Source of the DNA: Methylobacterium sp. J-088
GTDB taxonomy: Bacteria; Pseudomonadota; Alphaproteobacteria; Rhizobiales; Beijerinckiaceae
DNA length: 32,262 bases
Assembly: GCF_022829295.1 (NCBI RefSeq)
Contig: NZ_JAKSYH010000225.1
Span: 1-32,262, forward strand
Direction: 5' to 3'
Below the pieces are notes generated by a model, which saw only the letters and a program-made list of their open reading frames with translations, did no database searches and was not told the DNA's origin. Both the position numbers and the translations under genes were made by a program. Shown piece by piece: positions 7,419 to 15,536 of the stretch. How positions within the stretch are numbered: the stretch's first letter is position 1; each line of letters begins with the position of its first letter.

Positions 7419-8723
7419 CTATGCCGACACGATTCTCGACGCGTGTTGAGTTTGTCCGACCGCAGGTGCCTGCCCGCCACTCTGGTCGTGAAGATCCGTT
7501 CCGGCTGTTTCCGGCATGAGCAGCGCCGCGCAGAAGGCGACCCCGTAGGCGCAGAGGGCGCAGGCGCCCATCGCCGTCCCCAGCGGCCAGCTCGCGGACA
7601 GGAGGCCCACCGTGGCGGGCACGACCGAACCGAAGCCGCGCCCGCCCCCGAGGCAGAAGCCCTGGCCGCTCGCCCGGATCGACGTGGGGAACAATTCCGC
7701 GAAGGTCGGCAGCATGCCCGAGGCCAGGGCCCCCTGGAACGCGCCCAGGAAGAAGCTCAAAACGATGGTCGTGGTGAGGCCGATCGGCGCGAGCAGTAGG
7801 ATCGCGACGTTGCTGGATTGCAGCACAAGGAAGGTCATGAAGGCCGGGCGGCGGCCGATCCGGTCCGACAGCCAGCCGTAGAGGAGCGGGCCGACCAGGG
7901 AGCCGAGGATGTTCATCGCGAGATAGCCGGTGCTCGACTTGATCGAGAGGCCGAGCGCCGTGCGCAGGTAGGTCGGCAGCCACGTGATCATCACGTAGGC
8001 GCCGCCGAAGATGCCGGTCGACATGATCGCGGCGGCAGCCGTGCGGCGCAGGTTCCGGCCCGTAAAGATCGTCCAGAACGGCGGCGGCACGACACCAGCG
8101 CGCTGAGCCGCCCGCGCCTCGGCGTAGATTCCGGATTCCGGGACGAGCCGGCGGATGAAGAAGACGAGGCCTGCCGGGATGATGCCGATGGCGAAGAAGA
8201 CGCGCCAGCCCGTCTCCTCGGAGAACAGGGATGCGATGACCGGCAGGAGGCTGACCGAGATCGCGTAGCCGACCGCGTAGCTGCTCTGGACGGAGGCCGC
8301 GACCCGCCCTCGCAGGGCCGGACGGATCACCTCGCTGATCAGGACCCCGCCGACCGCGGCCTCGCCGCCGTAGCCGAGTCCCTGGAGGAAGCGGACGAGG
8401 GCGAGGGACCAGAAGTCGATCATGAACGCCGCCAGGCAGGTGAAACCCGCGACCATCAGGATGGTGACCTGCAGGATCCTGACCCGGCCGATCCGGTCGG
8501 CCAGGATGCCGGCGGCCCAGCCGCCGACCGCAGCCCCGGCGAGGGAGGCCGTGGCAAGGTATCCGGCCTCGGCCTGCGTCAGGCCGAGCGTCGCGATCAG
8601 CGCCGGGATGACGAGGGCGTAGATCGTGGTGTCCATGGCGTCGAGCCCGAACCCCGCGAAGCAGGCCCAGTAGGTTCGGCGCTCGGTCCGATCGAGCGTG
8701 TGGTACCAGCCGAGCTTCATCAT
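7419..8723 (-). CDS. MFS transporter, aromatic/organic acid:H+ symporter type
   Basis: A 434-residue major facilitator with about 12 membrane helices. The loop 2-3 signature appears as GILADRIGRVRIL and its repeat in the second half as GWLSDRIGRRPA; LDAMDTTIYALVIPAL in helix 1 resembles the acid:H+ symporter and related subfamilies. It should import an organic acid by proton symport across the inner membrane. I chose the ATG at 8723 because GGAGGAG lies about 8 bases upstream; the frame extends 21 codons further but without a ribosome site. It is the last gene of the GalB-GalC-like set, 120 bp after the aldolase, so it probably brings in the acid that these enzymes or unlinked upstream enzymes degrade, as GalT does in the Pseudomonas gallate cluster. 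The substrate is inferred from context only. Confidence 0.85.
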   Translation of the reverse strand: MMKLGWYHTLDRTERRTYWACFAGFGLDAMDTTIYALVIPALIATLGLTQAEAGYLATASLAGAAVGGWAAGILADRIGRVRILQVTILMVAGFTCLAAFMIDFWSLALVRFLQGLGYGGEAAVGGVLISEVIRPALRGRVAASVQSSYAVGYAISVSLLPVIASLFSEETGWRVFFAIGIIPAGLVFFIRRLVPESGIYAEARAAQRAGVVPPPFWTIFTGRNLRRTAAAAIMSTGIFGGAYVMITWLPTYLRTALGLSIKSSTGYLAMNILGSLVGPLLYGWLSDRIGRRPAFMTFLVLQSSNVAILLLAPIGLTTTIVLSFFLGAFQGALASGMLPTFAELFPTSIRASGQGFCLGGGRGFGSVVPATVGLLSASWPLGTAMGACALCAYGVAFCAALLMPETAGTDLHDQSGGQAPAVGQTQHASRIVSA

Positions 8724-8843
8724 GTTGCGTCTCCTCCGGCCATGCAGGATCGCGCGCCGGTCGCCCGCAGGCCGGGCGGGCTGCACAATGCAGCCGGCGC
8801 CGTCTCTTCGCGGACGGTCGGCCGGCCTCTGTCCGGGCGTTCG

Positions 8844-9533
8844 TCAGTCCTGCGGATCGTCGTGGTATTCGAGGCCGGCGGCCGCCAGCGCCGGGCGCAT
8901 CCCGTAGATGTCGAGACCGAGTTCTCCGGCGGCGAGCCGGGCGCGCTTGGTGACTTCGTTCGCGGCCCGCGCGTCCGCCTTCGCGGCGACGGCTTCGGCC
9001 TCGGCGTGCGGTACGACCACGACACCGTCATCGTCCGCCACGATCGCGTCGCCCGGCCGGACCAGGGCGCCGGCGCAGACCACGGGCACGTTGACGCTGC
9101 CCAGCGTCGCCTTGACCGTGCCCTTGGCCGAGATCGCCCGCGACCATACCGGGAACCCCATCTCCTTGAGTGCGCGCACGTCGCGGCAGCCCGCGTCGAT
9201 CACGAGGCCGACGGCGCCGCGCGCCTTCAGCGATGTGGCAAGCAGGTCGCCGAACATGCCGTCGGTGTTGTCGGTCGTGCAGGCCACCACCAGGACGTCG
9301 CCGGGGCGGCACTGCTCGACGGCCACATGCAGCATCCAGTTGTCGCCGGGCTGCGCCAGCACGGTGACGGCGCTGCCGGCGATCGCGGCGCCCTCCCAGA
9401 CCGGACGCATGTAGGTCTTCAGGAGGCCGGTCCGCCCCTGCGCCTCGTGGACCGTGGAGACGCCGTGCCCGGCGAGCGTCGCGGCGACGGCCGGCGCGAC
9501 GCGGGGGATGTTGCGGACGACGACGTTGCTCAT
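8844..9533 (-). CDS. RraA-family aldolase, GalC/LigK-like (4-carboxy-4-hydroxy-2-oxoadipate aldolase)
   Basis: A 229-residue protein of the RraA/HMG-CHA aldolase family. The family core is present: GDVLVVACTTDN, FGDLLATSLKARGAVGLVIDAG and the CRDVRALKEMGFPVW segment with the conserved Arg-Asp. Class II pyruvate aldolases of this group use a divalent metal to split 4-carboxy-4-hydroxy-2-oxoadipate into pyruvate and oxaloacetate, and also decarboxylate oxaloacetate. RraA itself (an RNase E inhibitor) is shorter. The ATG at 9533 overlaps the stop of the PIG-L gene (ATGA), implying coupled translation and joint function. That partner makes the GalC/LigK role more likely than other members. The open frame continues upstream to 10304, but that part is only the shadow of the PIG-L gene. 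Confidence 0.8.
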   Translation of the reverse strand: MSNVVVRNIPRVAPAVAATLAGHGVSTVHEAQGRTGLLKTYMRPVWEGAAIAGSAVTVLAQPGDNWMLHVAVEQCRPGDVLVVACTTDNTDGMFGDLLATSLKARGAVGLVIDAGCRDVRALKEMGFPVWSRAISAKGTVKATLGSVNVPVVCAGALVRPGDAIVADDDGVVVVPHAEAEAVAAKADARAANEVTKRARLAAGELGLDIYGMRPALAAAGLEYHDDPQD

Positions 9534-10255
9534 GCCAATTCCTCGAGCGTCATCGGGAAGAGGCGCTGATAGGCCTCCCCGTAGGTCATCGCCGTTCCGG
9601 AGTTGCGGCCGCCCTGGACGCCGCGGTTGAGCGCGACGCGCGTGTAGTATTCCCAGAGGTGCTTCTGCGCGGCGAGCACTTGGAACGCGCGGAACTTGGT
9701 CTCCCACACGGCATCGATGTTCAGGATGACCTGGGGCTTGAAATTGCACTGCTCCGGCTGGTGCGGCTCGAACAGGAACACGGGCGGCGCGGCGTAGCTG
9801 CGGTCCGGGTCCGGCTTGTGCCCGGCGGCCTGGGCGATCACCCGGGCCTCCTGCGCCACGTGGGCGGCGACAGGATGGTCGAAATTGTAGGGGTCTTCGA
9901 GGGCGTGGGTCAGCACGAAGGCCGGACGCTCCTCGCGATAGACGTCGACGAGCCGGTCGAGGACGGCCTCGCCAACGCGCAGGGGATAGTCGCCGACGTC
10001 GAGGAACTCGATTTCGGCGCCGAGAATGCCGGCCGCCTCCTCGGCCTCGGCGCGGCGCTGGGCCTTCACGTCCTCGACCCGCGTGCCCGCCTTCTTCCAG
10101 GCCCACTGGCTCTCGCCGCGCTCGCCGAACGACAGGCAGACGATCTTCATCCGGTAGCCCTTGGCCGCGTGCAGGGCGATGGCGCCGCCGGCGCGCCAGA
10201 CGAAATCGCCCGGATGGGCTGTCACGACGAGGCCCGATCGGGTTGCAGCCGCCAT
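9530..10255 (-). CDS. PIG-L/LmbE-family protein, GalB-like 4-oxalomesaconate hydratase
   Basis: A 241-residue PIG-L family protein. The zinc motif AHPGD followed by AGG (13-24, consensus AHPDDexxxxGG) and the later NFDHPVAAH histidines are present. Most relatives are N-deacetylases, but GalB of Pseudomonas putida is a PIG-L protein that hydrates 4-oxalomesaconate to 4-carboxy-4-hydroxy-2-oxoadipate. Here the gene is directly followed by, and overlaps by four bases, a GalC-like aldolase that would use that product. With the LysR gene upstream and the MFS gene downstream, the set mirrors galR-B-C-T, which is why I favour the hydratase role. A GGGAG ribosome site precedes ATG 10255. A deacetylase or mycothiol-type amidase role is the alternative. 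Confidence 0.75.
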   Translation of the reverse strand: MAAATRSGLVVTAHPGDFVWRAGGAIALHAAKGYRMKIVCLSFGERGESQWAWKKAGTRVEDVKAQRRAEAEEAAGILGAEIEFLDVGDYPLRVGEAVLDRLVDVYREERPAFVLTHALEDPYNFDHPVAAHVAQEARVIAQAAGHKPDPDRSYAAPPVFLFEPHQPEQCNFKPQVILNIDAVWETKFRAFQVLAAQKHLWEYYTRVALNRGVQGGRNSGTAMTYGEAYQRLFPMTLEELA

Positions 10256-10353
10256 GTCTCATCTCTCCCGGAGCGTGCGTCGCTTCTCGCGCACTATCGT
10301 GCATGCAGAGCTATCGCCGTCAGTCCGAGCAAACAAATGAATAGATTGAGGCT

Positions 10354-10373
10354 ATTGATGCGGCTTATCGAAT
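10354..10373. promoter_or_regulatory. Candidate LysR-type binding site upstream of the GalB-like gene
   Basis: The 186-bp gap between the LysR gene and the GalB-like gene contains an AT-richer stretch (10331-10380). Within it, ATTGATGCGGCTTATCGAAT is an imperfect dyad (ATTGAT against ATTCGAT) with a T-N11-A core, the usual shape of LysR boxes. A further ATTGA lies 9 bp to the left (10345). The site is about 100 bp upstream of the start at 10255, a normal distance for a recognition site. No confident -35/-10 pair was identified. Confidence 0.35.
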
Positions 10374-10441
10374 AATGCTCGCTGGCTCGGCGCACATCGG
10401 CACGATGCCACCGGACCGGCTCGTGCCGGGAGGCAGCGCGG

Positions 10442-11338
10442 TCAGAGCGCGTTGAAGTACGCCTGGATCATGCGCGCCAAGCTCTCCGCCACCGGCGACA
10501 GGGTGTGATTGCGGCGCGTCACGATGCCGATCGTCCGCGCGATGCTCGGGGCCCGGAGCGGCACGGCGACGATCTTTCCCTCATCGGCGGCCTGAAAGGC
10601 GAGGCGCGGCACGACGGTCACGCCCAGGCCCCCGCGCACCATGCCGATCGCGGTGGCGACGCGGTGCACCTCGTAGGCCCAGGTCACGTCGGCGTAGCGT
10701 CCCCCCAGCCCCGCCGCGATGAGCAGGTTGTTGCCGGTCTGCTCCCCGATCTTGATCAGGATCTCGCGGTCCAGCTCGGACCACGTCACCACCTTCGCGC
10801 CGGCGAGCGCGTGATCGGCCCGGCACACCACCACGAAGGCTTCCTGGTGGATGGGCGTGATGTCGAGGTCGTAGTGCTGGGCCGACATGATGGTGATGCC
10901 GAACTCAGCCTCGCCTGCCCGCACCCGCTCGATGATCGCGGTGGCCGATTGATCAAGGACGCGGACCAGCACGCCCGGGTGGGCGGCGCTGAACCCCCGC
11001 AGGATGACGGGGAGATGGTGGCCGGCGATCGTCGGCAGGCAGCCGAACCGGACGACGTCCTGGCTCTCGCGGCCCTGCCGCCGCAGCGTCCCGAAGATCT
11101 GGGAGAGCTCGTCGACGATGCGCTGCGCGCTCGGCAGAAGCTCGACACCGGCGGCCGTTAGCGTGACCTGCCGCGTCGTCCGCGCAACCAGCCTGACGCC
11201 GAGCTCGTCCTCCAGCTTCTTCAGGCGGTGGCTCAGGGCCGCCTGCGAGAGGCTGAGGCTGGCCGCGGCCCGGTTGAAGCTTCCCCAGTTGGCAATGCTG
11301 AGGAAGGCTTGAAGGCCCAGAAAGTCGATCCGCTCCAT
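10442..11338 (-). CDS. LysR-family transcriptional regulator
   Basis: A 298-residue regulator with the N-terminal winged HTH (MERIDFLGLQAFLSIANWGS, then FNRAAASLSLSQAALSHRLKKLEDELGVRL, residues 1-60) and the two-lobed periplasmic-binding-like effector domain (about 90-295, FGCLPTIAGHHLPVIL onwards). ATG 11338 starts right at the HTH, as usual in this family; the longer open frame to 11575 is non-coding. LysR proteins usually activate a neighbouring operon when they bind a pathway intermediate. Here the gene lies directly upstream of the GalB-like gene on the same strand, rather than divergent as is most common, and probably controls GalB-GalC-MFS through the gap at 10256-10441. The inducer is unknown; a tricarboxylic or aromatic acid fits the neighbours. 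Confidence 0.88.
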   Translation of the reverse strand: MERIDFLGLQAFLSIANWGSFNRAAASLSLSQAALSHRLKKLEDELGVRLVARTTRQVTLTAAGVELLPSAQRIVDELSQIFGTLRRQGRESQDVVRFGCLPTIAGHHLPVILRGFSAAHPGVLVRVLDQSATAIIERVRAGEAEFGITIMSAQHYDLDITPIHQEAFVVVCRADHALAGAKVVTWSELDREILIKIGEQTGNNLLIAAGLGGRYADVTWAYEVHRVATAIGMVRGGLGVTVVPRLAFQAADEGKIVAVPLRAPSIARTIGIVTRRNHTLSPVAESLARMIQAYFNAL

Positions 11339-11451
11339 CACCCCTCGCAGCCCCGCGCCCCTCGCGCCGCGACATGCGATCGCTTCGCCAGAGCCGGGCC
11401 GGAATTGCGCGCAGCGCGTAACGTGTCCAGGGCGGCGGTCGCGGGGCCCGA

Positions 11452-12924
11452 TCAGCTCAGGCGCAGCAGGCCGGCGACGTCGCGCATGGTCCCCACCGAC
11501 TCGAGGGCGAGGACGGTGTCGATCAGCCGGGACGTCTTGTCCGCGCCGAGGACCGGCGCCATCAGATCGCGGCACTTGCTTACCACTTCCGCGCGCGGCA
11601 TCGGGTTGTCGGCCGTGCCGCGGACCGCCAGCACCGTGTCGGACAGGACCGTCCCGTCGTTCAGCGCGATCTCCACGATGGCGGCGCGCGCTGGCTCGAG
11701 GCGCTCCAGCTCGTCGCTCGGGATCAGCCGGACCTTGGCGCGCATCCGCAGCACCGTCGGATCGGCCATGCGGTCCTTGTCATGCGCCGCCTGGAACGAG
11801 GCCGTCCCGTCGAGCAGCATGATCGCCACCATGTGCTGGAGGCAGATGTCGGGCATGTCGCGGTTGTCGACGACCCGGGCCTCGGTGTGGGCGACGCGGA
11901 CGGTGACCGATCCGATGGCTTCGGGGTCGACGGACCGGCGCCGCAGGATGTTGCTCAAGGCATCGAGCGGGGCCTGGATCGGCGAGCCCACCGTCCATTT
12001 CTTGATGTTGGTGCGGGAGATCTCGTAGCGCGCGCCCAGCTCGGCCGTCAGCGCATCCAGGCGGCCATCGGGCGCGTAGGCCAGGAAGTAATTGTCGGCG
12101 CCCGAGAAGATGTCGTCGATGCCGGTGCATCCCGCCTTTACCATCAGCGCCGCGGTGAGGCCGCTGCGCGCGGGCATCCCGGCGAACACGAAGGACTTTT
12201 CGATGTGCTGCGTGTCGCGGGTCCAGGCGCCGATCCCGGAGGATTGCTGGGCCGCATAATCGAGGACCCAGCGCATCTGTTGCGCGTCGAGCCCGGCGGT
12301 GCAGGCAGCCGCTGCTGCGGCCCCGAAGGCCCCCGCGATGGCGTGGGTGCTCTTGTGGCTGGTGTTGCGGAACGGGATCGCGTCGAAGCTGAGGGTGACC
12401 CGCGGGCCGACATCGTAGCCGAGCGTCACGGCGCGCAGGAAGCGCGTGCCGTCGATCCCGAATTTCTCCGCGGCGGCGAGCGCCGCCGGCACGATCGGCG
12501 CGCCCGGATGCGACTGCGAGAACTCGTTCGAATCGTCGGTCTCGTCCGAATGCGCCAGCATGCCGTTGACCAGCGCCGCCACGAGCGGGTCGGCCGTGGC
12601 TCTGGAAGCGACGAGCGTCGCGTTGCCGGAGCCGCCGTAGGAGGCCGCGAAGCTGTAGGCGGCCTTGGCCGGCAGCAGGCCGGAGCCCGACACCATGGCG
12701 GCGAAGGTGTCGAGGATGTGGTGCTTGGCCGCCTCGACGACCGCGTCCGGAAGCGGCTGGTCCGCGGCCTCGGCCATGTAGGCGCTGAGCTTCGCCATGA
12801 CGGGGCTGATGGTGCCTGTCGCCGCCAGGGCGCGCAGCGGCGCGGCCCCCAAGACGGCGCCAGCACCGGCGCCGCGCAGCAGGGCGCGGCGGCTCGCGCG
12901 CATCGGATTGCCTCTCGGTGACAT
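11452..12924 (-). CDS. MmgE/PrpD-family protein with a Tat signal peptide
   Basis: A 490-residue member of the 2-methylcitrate dehydratase/cis-aconitate decarboxylase family. The helical N-terminal domain carries the family's AHSDETDD and SHPGAPIVPAALAAAE segments, followed by the typical YDVGPRV and the alpha/beta lid (MVAIMLLDGTASF). Family members dehydrate or decarboxylate tricarboxylic-type acids without a cofactor. Unusually, the protein begins with a twin-arginine signal: ASRRALLRGAGAGAVLGAAP followed by LRALAA, suggesting export of the folded enzyme to the periplasm and cleavage after ALAA. ATG 12924 has a GGAGC site; ATG 12903 (MRASRR) is an alternative with GAGAGG. It lies 32 bp after the D-2-hydroxyacid dehydrogenase gene and before the LysR gene, in the same direction. 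Confidence 0.85.
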   Translation of the reverse strand: MSPRGNPMRASRRALLRGAGAGAVLGAAPLRALAATGTISPVMAKLSAYMAEAADQPLPDAVVEAAKHHILDTFAAMVSGSGLLPAKAAYSFAASYGGSGNATLVASRATADPLVAALVNGMLAHSDETDDSNEFSQSHPGAPIVPAALAAAEKFGIDGTRFLRAVTLGYDVGPRVTLSFDAIPFRNTSHKSTHAIAGAFGAAAAAACTAGLDAQQMRWVLDYAAQQSSGIGAWTRDTQHIEKSFVFAGMPARSGLTAALMVKAGCTGIDDIFSGADNYFLAYAPDGRLDALTAELGARYEISRTNIKKWTVGSPIQAPLDALSNILRRRSVDPEAIGSVTVRVAHTEARVVDNRDMPDICLQHMVAIMLLDGTASFQAAHDKDRMADPTVLRMRAKVRLIPSDELERLEPARAAIVEIALNDGTVLSDTVLAVRGTADNPMPRAEVVSKCRDLMAPVLGADKTSRLIDTVLALESVGTMRDVAGLLRLS

Positions 12925-12956
12925 CTTTGCTCCGGACGGTTCGTGGTGCGCGCGGT

Positions 12957-13940
12957 TCAGGCGCGCTCGGGGATCGGCGAGAGGACGGGCTCGCCCGCGA
13001 AGAAGGCGGTGAGGTTGGCCACGACCTGACCGATCGTCGCCTCCAGGGTCTCCGGCGAGCGCCCGGCGATGTGGGGCGACAGCACCACGTTCGGCAGCGC
13101 GCACAGGGAAGCCGGCACCGCAGGCTCGCCCTCGATCACGTCGAGCGCCGCCCCGGCGAGGCGGCACGCCTCCAGGGCCTCGATCAGGGCCTCGGTGTCC
13201 ACGACCGAGCCGCGCCCGACATTGATGAGGAAGCCGCCAGGGCCGAGGGCGTCGAGGGCCGCGCGGCCGACGCAGTGACGGGTCGCAGCGCCGCCCGGCA
13301 GTGCCACGAAAAGCACGTCCGCCCAGGCGCAGAGATCGCCGAGGCTCGGGGCGTAGTCCCACGGCACGTCCGGGACCGGCCGGCGGTTGTGGTAGCGCAC
13401 CGCCATGTCGAAGCCGGCGCAGCGCCGGGCGATGCGGCTGCCGATCCCGCCGAGCCCCAGGATGCCGGCGCGCCTGCCCTGCGCCCCCGGCCGGGCGGTC
13501 CCGCCCTCCCGCCAGCGGCCCGACCGGACGGCGGCGTCGAAGCGCGGGATGTCGCGCAGCACCGCCAGGAACAGGGCGAGGGCGTGATCGGCCACGCAGC
13601 CCGCGTTGATGCCCGTGCCGTGCGTGATGACGATCCCGCGTGCCTGGGCCGCCGGCAGGTCGACGCCCTCATGGCCGACGCCCTGTGCGCAGATGATCCC
13701 GAGATTCGGCAGCGCCGCGATCAGAACGGCCGGGATCGGCGTCGTCCCGTTCGTCACGATGGCCCGGATGCGGTCGCCCGCCCGCGCGGCGAGGTCGGTG
13801 CGGGCCTCGGGCGTGACGGCCTGGTGCACGGTGAAGCGAGCCTTCAACCGGTCGAGGGCGAAGGGCGCGAGGTCGATCGCCAGGAGCACGTCCGGCTTCA
13901 GCCCGCCCGCTTCGCCGCGCTTCGACGACCGATCGCTCAT
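12957..13940 (-). CDS. D-isomer-specific 2-hydroxyacid dehydrogenase
   Basis: A 327-residue NAD(P)-dependent oxidoreductase. The Rossmann loop is GLGGIG (about 162-167). The catalytic triad of the family is visible: Arg in NVGRGSVVD with the nearby VAL of the substrate loop, Glu in DVIEGEP, and His in LSPHIAG. It would interconvert a D-2-hydroxyacid and a 2-oxoacid, as hydroxypyruvate/glyoxylate reductases do. ATG 13940 is chosen because a long GGAGGAGGGAG lies just upstream; ATG 13961 directly abuts the stop of the preceding gene (TGAATG) and would add seven residues. It forms an operon with the FMN-dependent 2-hydroxyacid oxidase upstream. Together the two could invert the stereochemistry of a 2-hydroxyacid through its oxoacid. 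Confidence 0.88.
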   Translation of the reverse strand: MSDRSSKRGEAGGLKPDVLLAIDLAPFALDRLKARFTVHQAVTPEARTDLAARAGDRIRAIVTNGTTPIPAVLIAALPNLGIICAQGVGHEGVDLPAAQARGIVITHGTGINAGCVADHALALFLAVLRDIPRFDAAVRSGRWREGGTARPGAQGRRAGILGLGGIGSRIARRCAGFDMAVRYHNRRPVPDVPWDYAPSLGDLCAWADVLFVALPGGAATRHCVGRAALDALGPGGFLINVGRGSVVDTEALIEALEACRLAGAALDVIEGEPAVPASLCALPNVVLSPHIAGRSPETLEATIGQVVANLTAFFAGEPVLSPIPERA

Positions 13941-13961
13941 GCGCGCTCCCTCCTCCGACAT

Positions 13962-15218
13962 TCAGGTCTGCGGCCCGGCCGGGACGGGGTACAGGCGATC
14001 GGACCCGAGCTCGGACAGGGCGTTCACGCCGAGCAGGCCCATGTTGCGCACGATCTCATCCTTCAGGATCGCGATCGCGCGCTCGACCTCGGACTGGCCG
14101 CCGACTGCGGCGGCGTAGAGGAACGGCCGTCCGACGAACACGAAGGCGGCGCCCAGCGCCAGCGCCTTCAGCACGTCCGTGCCGCGGCGGAAGCCGCTGT
14201 CGATCATCACCGGGATCGTCCCGCCGAGCGCCGCGACGACCGCCGGCAGGGTGCGAAAGGGCGAGACCGTGGCGTCGAGCTGCCGGCCGCCGTGGTTCGA
14301 CAGGATCACCCCATCGGCGCCGAGATCCAGGGCCGCGACGGCGTCGGCCGCCGCCATGATTCCCTTGATCACCAGCCGGCCGCGCCAGCGCGCCCGCACC
14401 AGCCGCAGGTGGTCCCAGCACAGGTGGTCGCGGTTGCCGAAATCTCGCAGCACCGAGGCGGACAGGATCGGCGCCCCCCGCTCCGCGTAGGAATTCTCGA
14501 AATGCGGCATGCCGTGGCGCGCCAGCGTGCGCAGGAACGTGCCCGCGGTCCAGCGCGGGCATGCGAGCCCGTCGAGGGCAAGGCGCAGGCTCGGCCGGAG
14601 CGGCGTCGAGAAGCCGGTGCGGGTGATGTTCTCGCGGTTGCCGGAGACAACGGTGTCGACGGTCACGACCAGCGTGCCGAAGCCCGCTTCCGCCACCCGG
14701 TCGACCAGGGCGGCGATCCGATCGGGCTCTGCGGGCAAGTAAGCCTGGAACCACGCGTCCGGGTTGTGCGGGATCACGTCCTCCATGCGGATGAGGGACG
14801 AGCCGCTCATGATCATCGGCACCCGCGCCGCCCGCGCAGCCGCCGCCAGCACGATGTCCCCGCGATAGGCGGCAAGCGCACTCAGGCCCATCGGGGCGAT
14901 GCCGAACGGCGCGGCATAATCCCGGCCGAGCACCGTCGCGGCGGATGTGCGTGCACCGACCCCGACCAAAACCCGCGGCACGAACCCGACCTCGCGCAGC
15001 GCCCGCCGGTTGTCGTCGCGCGCCGCATTGGTTTCCGCGGCGCCCGCGATGTAGCCGAATACGGGCCGCGGCAGGTGCCGCCGCGCTGCCGCCTCGTAAT
15101 CCGCCAGGGCCAGCGCAACGGGCTTGCCGCGCCGGCGCGCCGTCCTGGCGGTCTCGGTCGCCGCCGTGCCGGGGATCGCTTCCGTGCGGCCGGGCAGTTT
15201 CTGGGCGCCTGACGCCAT
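13962..15218 (-). CDS. FMN-dependent alpha-hydroxyacid oxidase/dehydrogenase (lactate/mandelate dehydrogenase type)
   Basis: A 418-residue TIM-barrel flavoprotein. Typical signatures are FGYIAGAAE near residue 54, IAPMGLSALA, WFQAYLPAEPDR, VVTVDTVVSGNREN, KGIMAAADA, SNHGGRQLD with the active-site His and Arg, and DSGFRRGTDVLKALALGA at the FMN phosphate site. Relatives (LldD, MdlB, glycolate oxidase) oxidise L-2-hydroxyacids to 2-oxoacids, passing electrons to quinone or oxygen. A 40-residue Arg/Ala-rich extension precedes the conserved part, so the start at 15218 may be too early. It heads the minus-strand operon and is divergent from the LigI-like gene. Which hydroxyacid it uses cannot be told. 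Confidence 0.88.
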   Translation of the reverse strand: MASGAQKLPGRTEAIPGTAATETARTARRRGKPVALALADYEAAARRHLPRPVFGYIAGAAETNAARDDNRRALREVGFVPRVLVGVGARTSAATVLGRDYAAPFGIAPMGLSALAAYRGDIVLAAAARAARVPMIMSGSSLIRMEDVIPHNPDAWFQAYLPAEPDRIAALVDRVAEAGFGTLVVTVDTVVSGNRENITRTGFSTPLRPSLRLALDGLACPRWTAGTFLRTLARHGMPHFENSYAERGAPILSASVLRDFGNRDHLCWDHLRLVRARWRGRLVIKGIMAAADAVAALDLGADGVILSNHGGRQLDATVSPFRTLPAVVAALGGTIPVMIDSGFRRGTDVLKALALGAAFVFVGRPFLYAAAVGGQSEVERAIAILKDEIVRNMGLLGVNALSELGSDRLYPVPAGPQT

Positions 15219-15536
15219 CGATCGTCCGTTCGGTGCTGGGCTGGGTGTCGCGATGCCCGCAAGGCGGCGGAACCCTAGCCGCGTGTTTCACAAGTGTGTA
15301 AGATCGGCTGCCGGCTGTCCATAGGTCCAGTTCTTTCGAGACAGCCGCGTTGTGCGCAATGGGTGACTGAGCGCGACGAAGTCTGTAAGCGCACAAGAGT
15401 GGAGTGAAACCGTGTTGTGGTGACGGACGGCGTGCCGGGATAACGCCGATGTTGCCTCAGAAAATTTATATCCGTGCATTGTGGCCGCATCTGCAGCAGG
15501 CCATCAAGGCTGCCAGAATCAAGCCGGAGGACGCCC
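15219..15536. other. 318-bp divergent promoter region without a gene
   Basis: The space between the starts of the hydroxyacid oxidase (-) and the LigI-like amidohydrolase (+). It has lower GC than its surroundings from about 15280 to 15480 and contains one copy of a motif shared with two other promoter regions (15283-15301). An open frame from 15474 runs into the amidohydrolase but lacks a ribosome site. No confident -35/-10 elements were picked. Confidence 0.6.
15283..15301. promoter_or_regulatory. Candidate IclR operator, copy 1 (divergent promoter)
   Basis: GTGTTTCACAAGTGTGTAA contains TTCACAAGTGTGTA (15287-15300), matching the pattern TTCAYRNNTGTRWA seen at two other sites near the IclR gene. 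It matches the copy at 16511-16529 at 14 of 19 positions. The site lies 65 bp upstream of the hydroxyacid oxidase start, where it could control the minus-strand operon and the divergent amidohydrolase gene. Confidence 0.5.

Noticed and set aside
7818..9569. Long open frame of 583 codons on the + strand opposite the MFS and aldolase genes
   Set aside because: Arg/Asp/Gly-rich translation without domains. It is the antisense shadow of high-GC third positions in well-supported minus-strand genes.
9534..10304. Upstream extension of the aldolase frame to make a 486-residue fusion protein
   Set aside because: The extension is a shifted reading of the PIG-L gene and rich in Arg/Pro. The aldolase has its own ATG overlapping the PIG-L stop.
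12918..15212. 764-codon open frame on the + strand
   Set aside because: Lies antisense to two clearly recognisable dehydrogenase genes; composition is typical of a GC-driven shadow.
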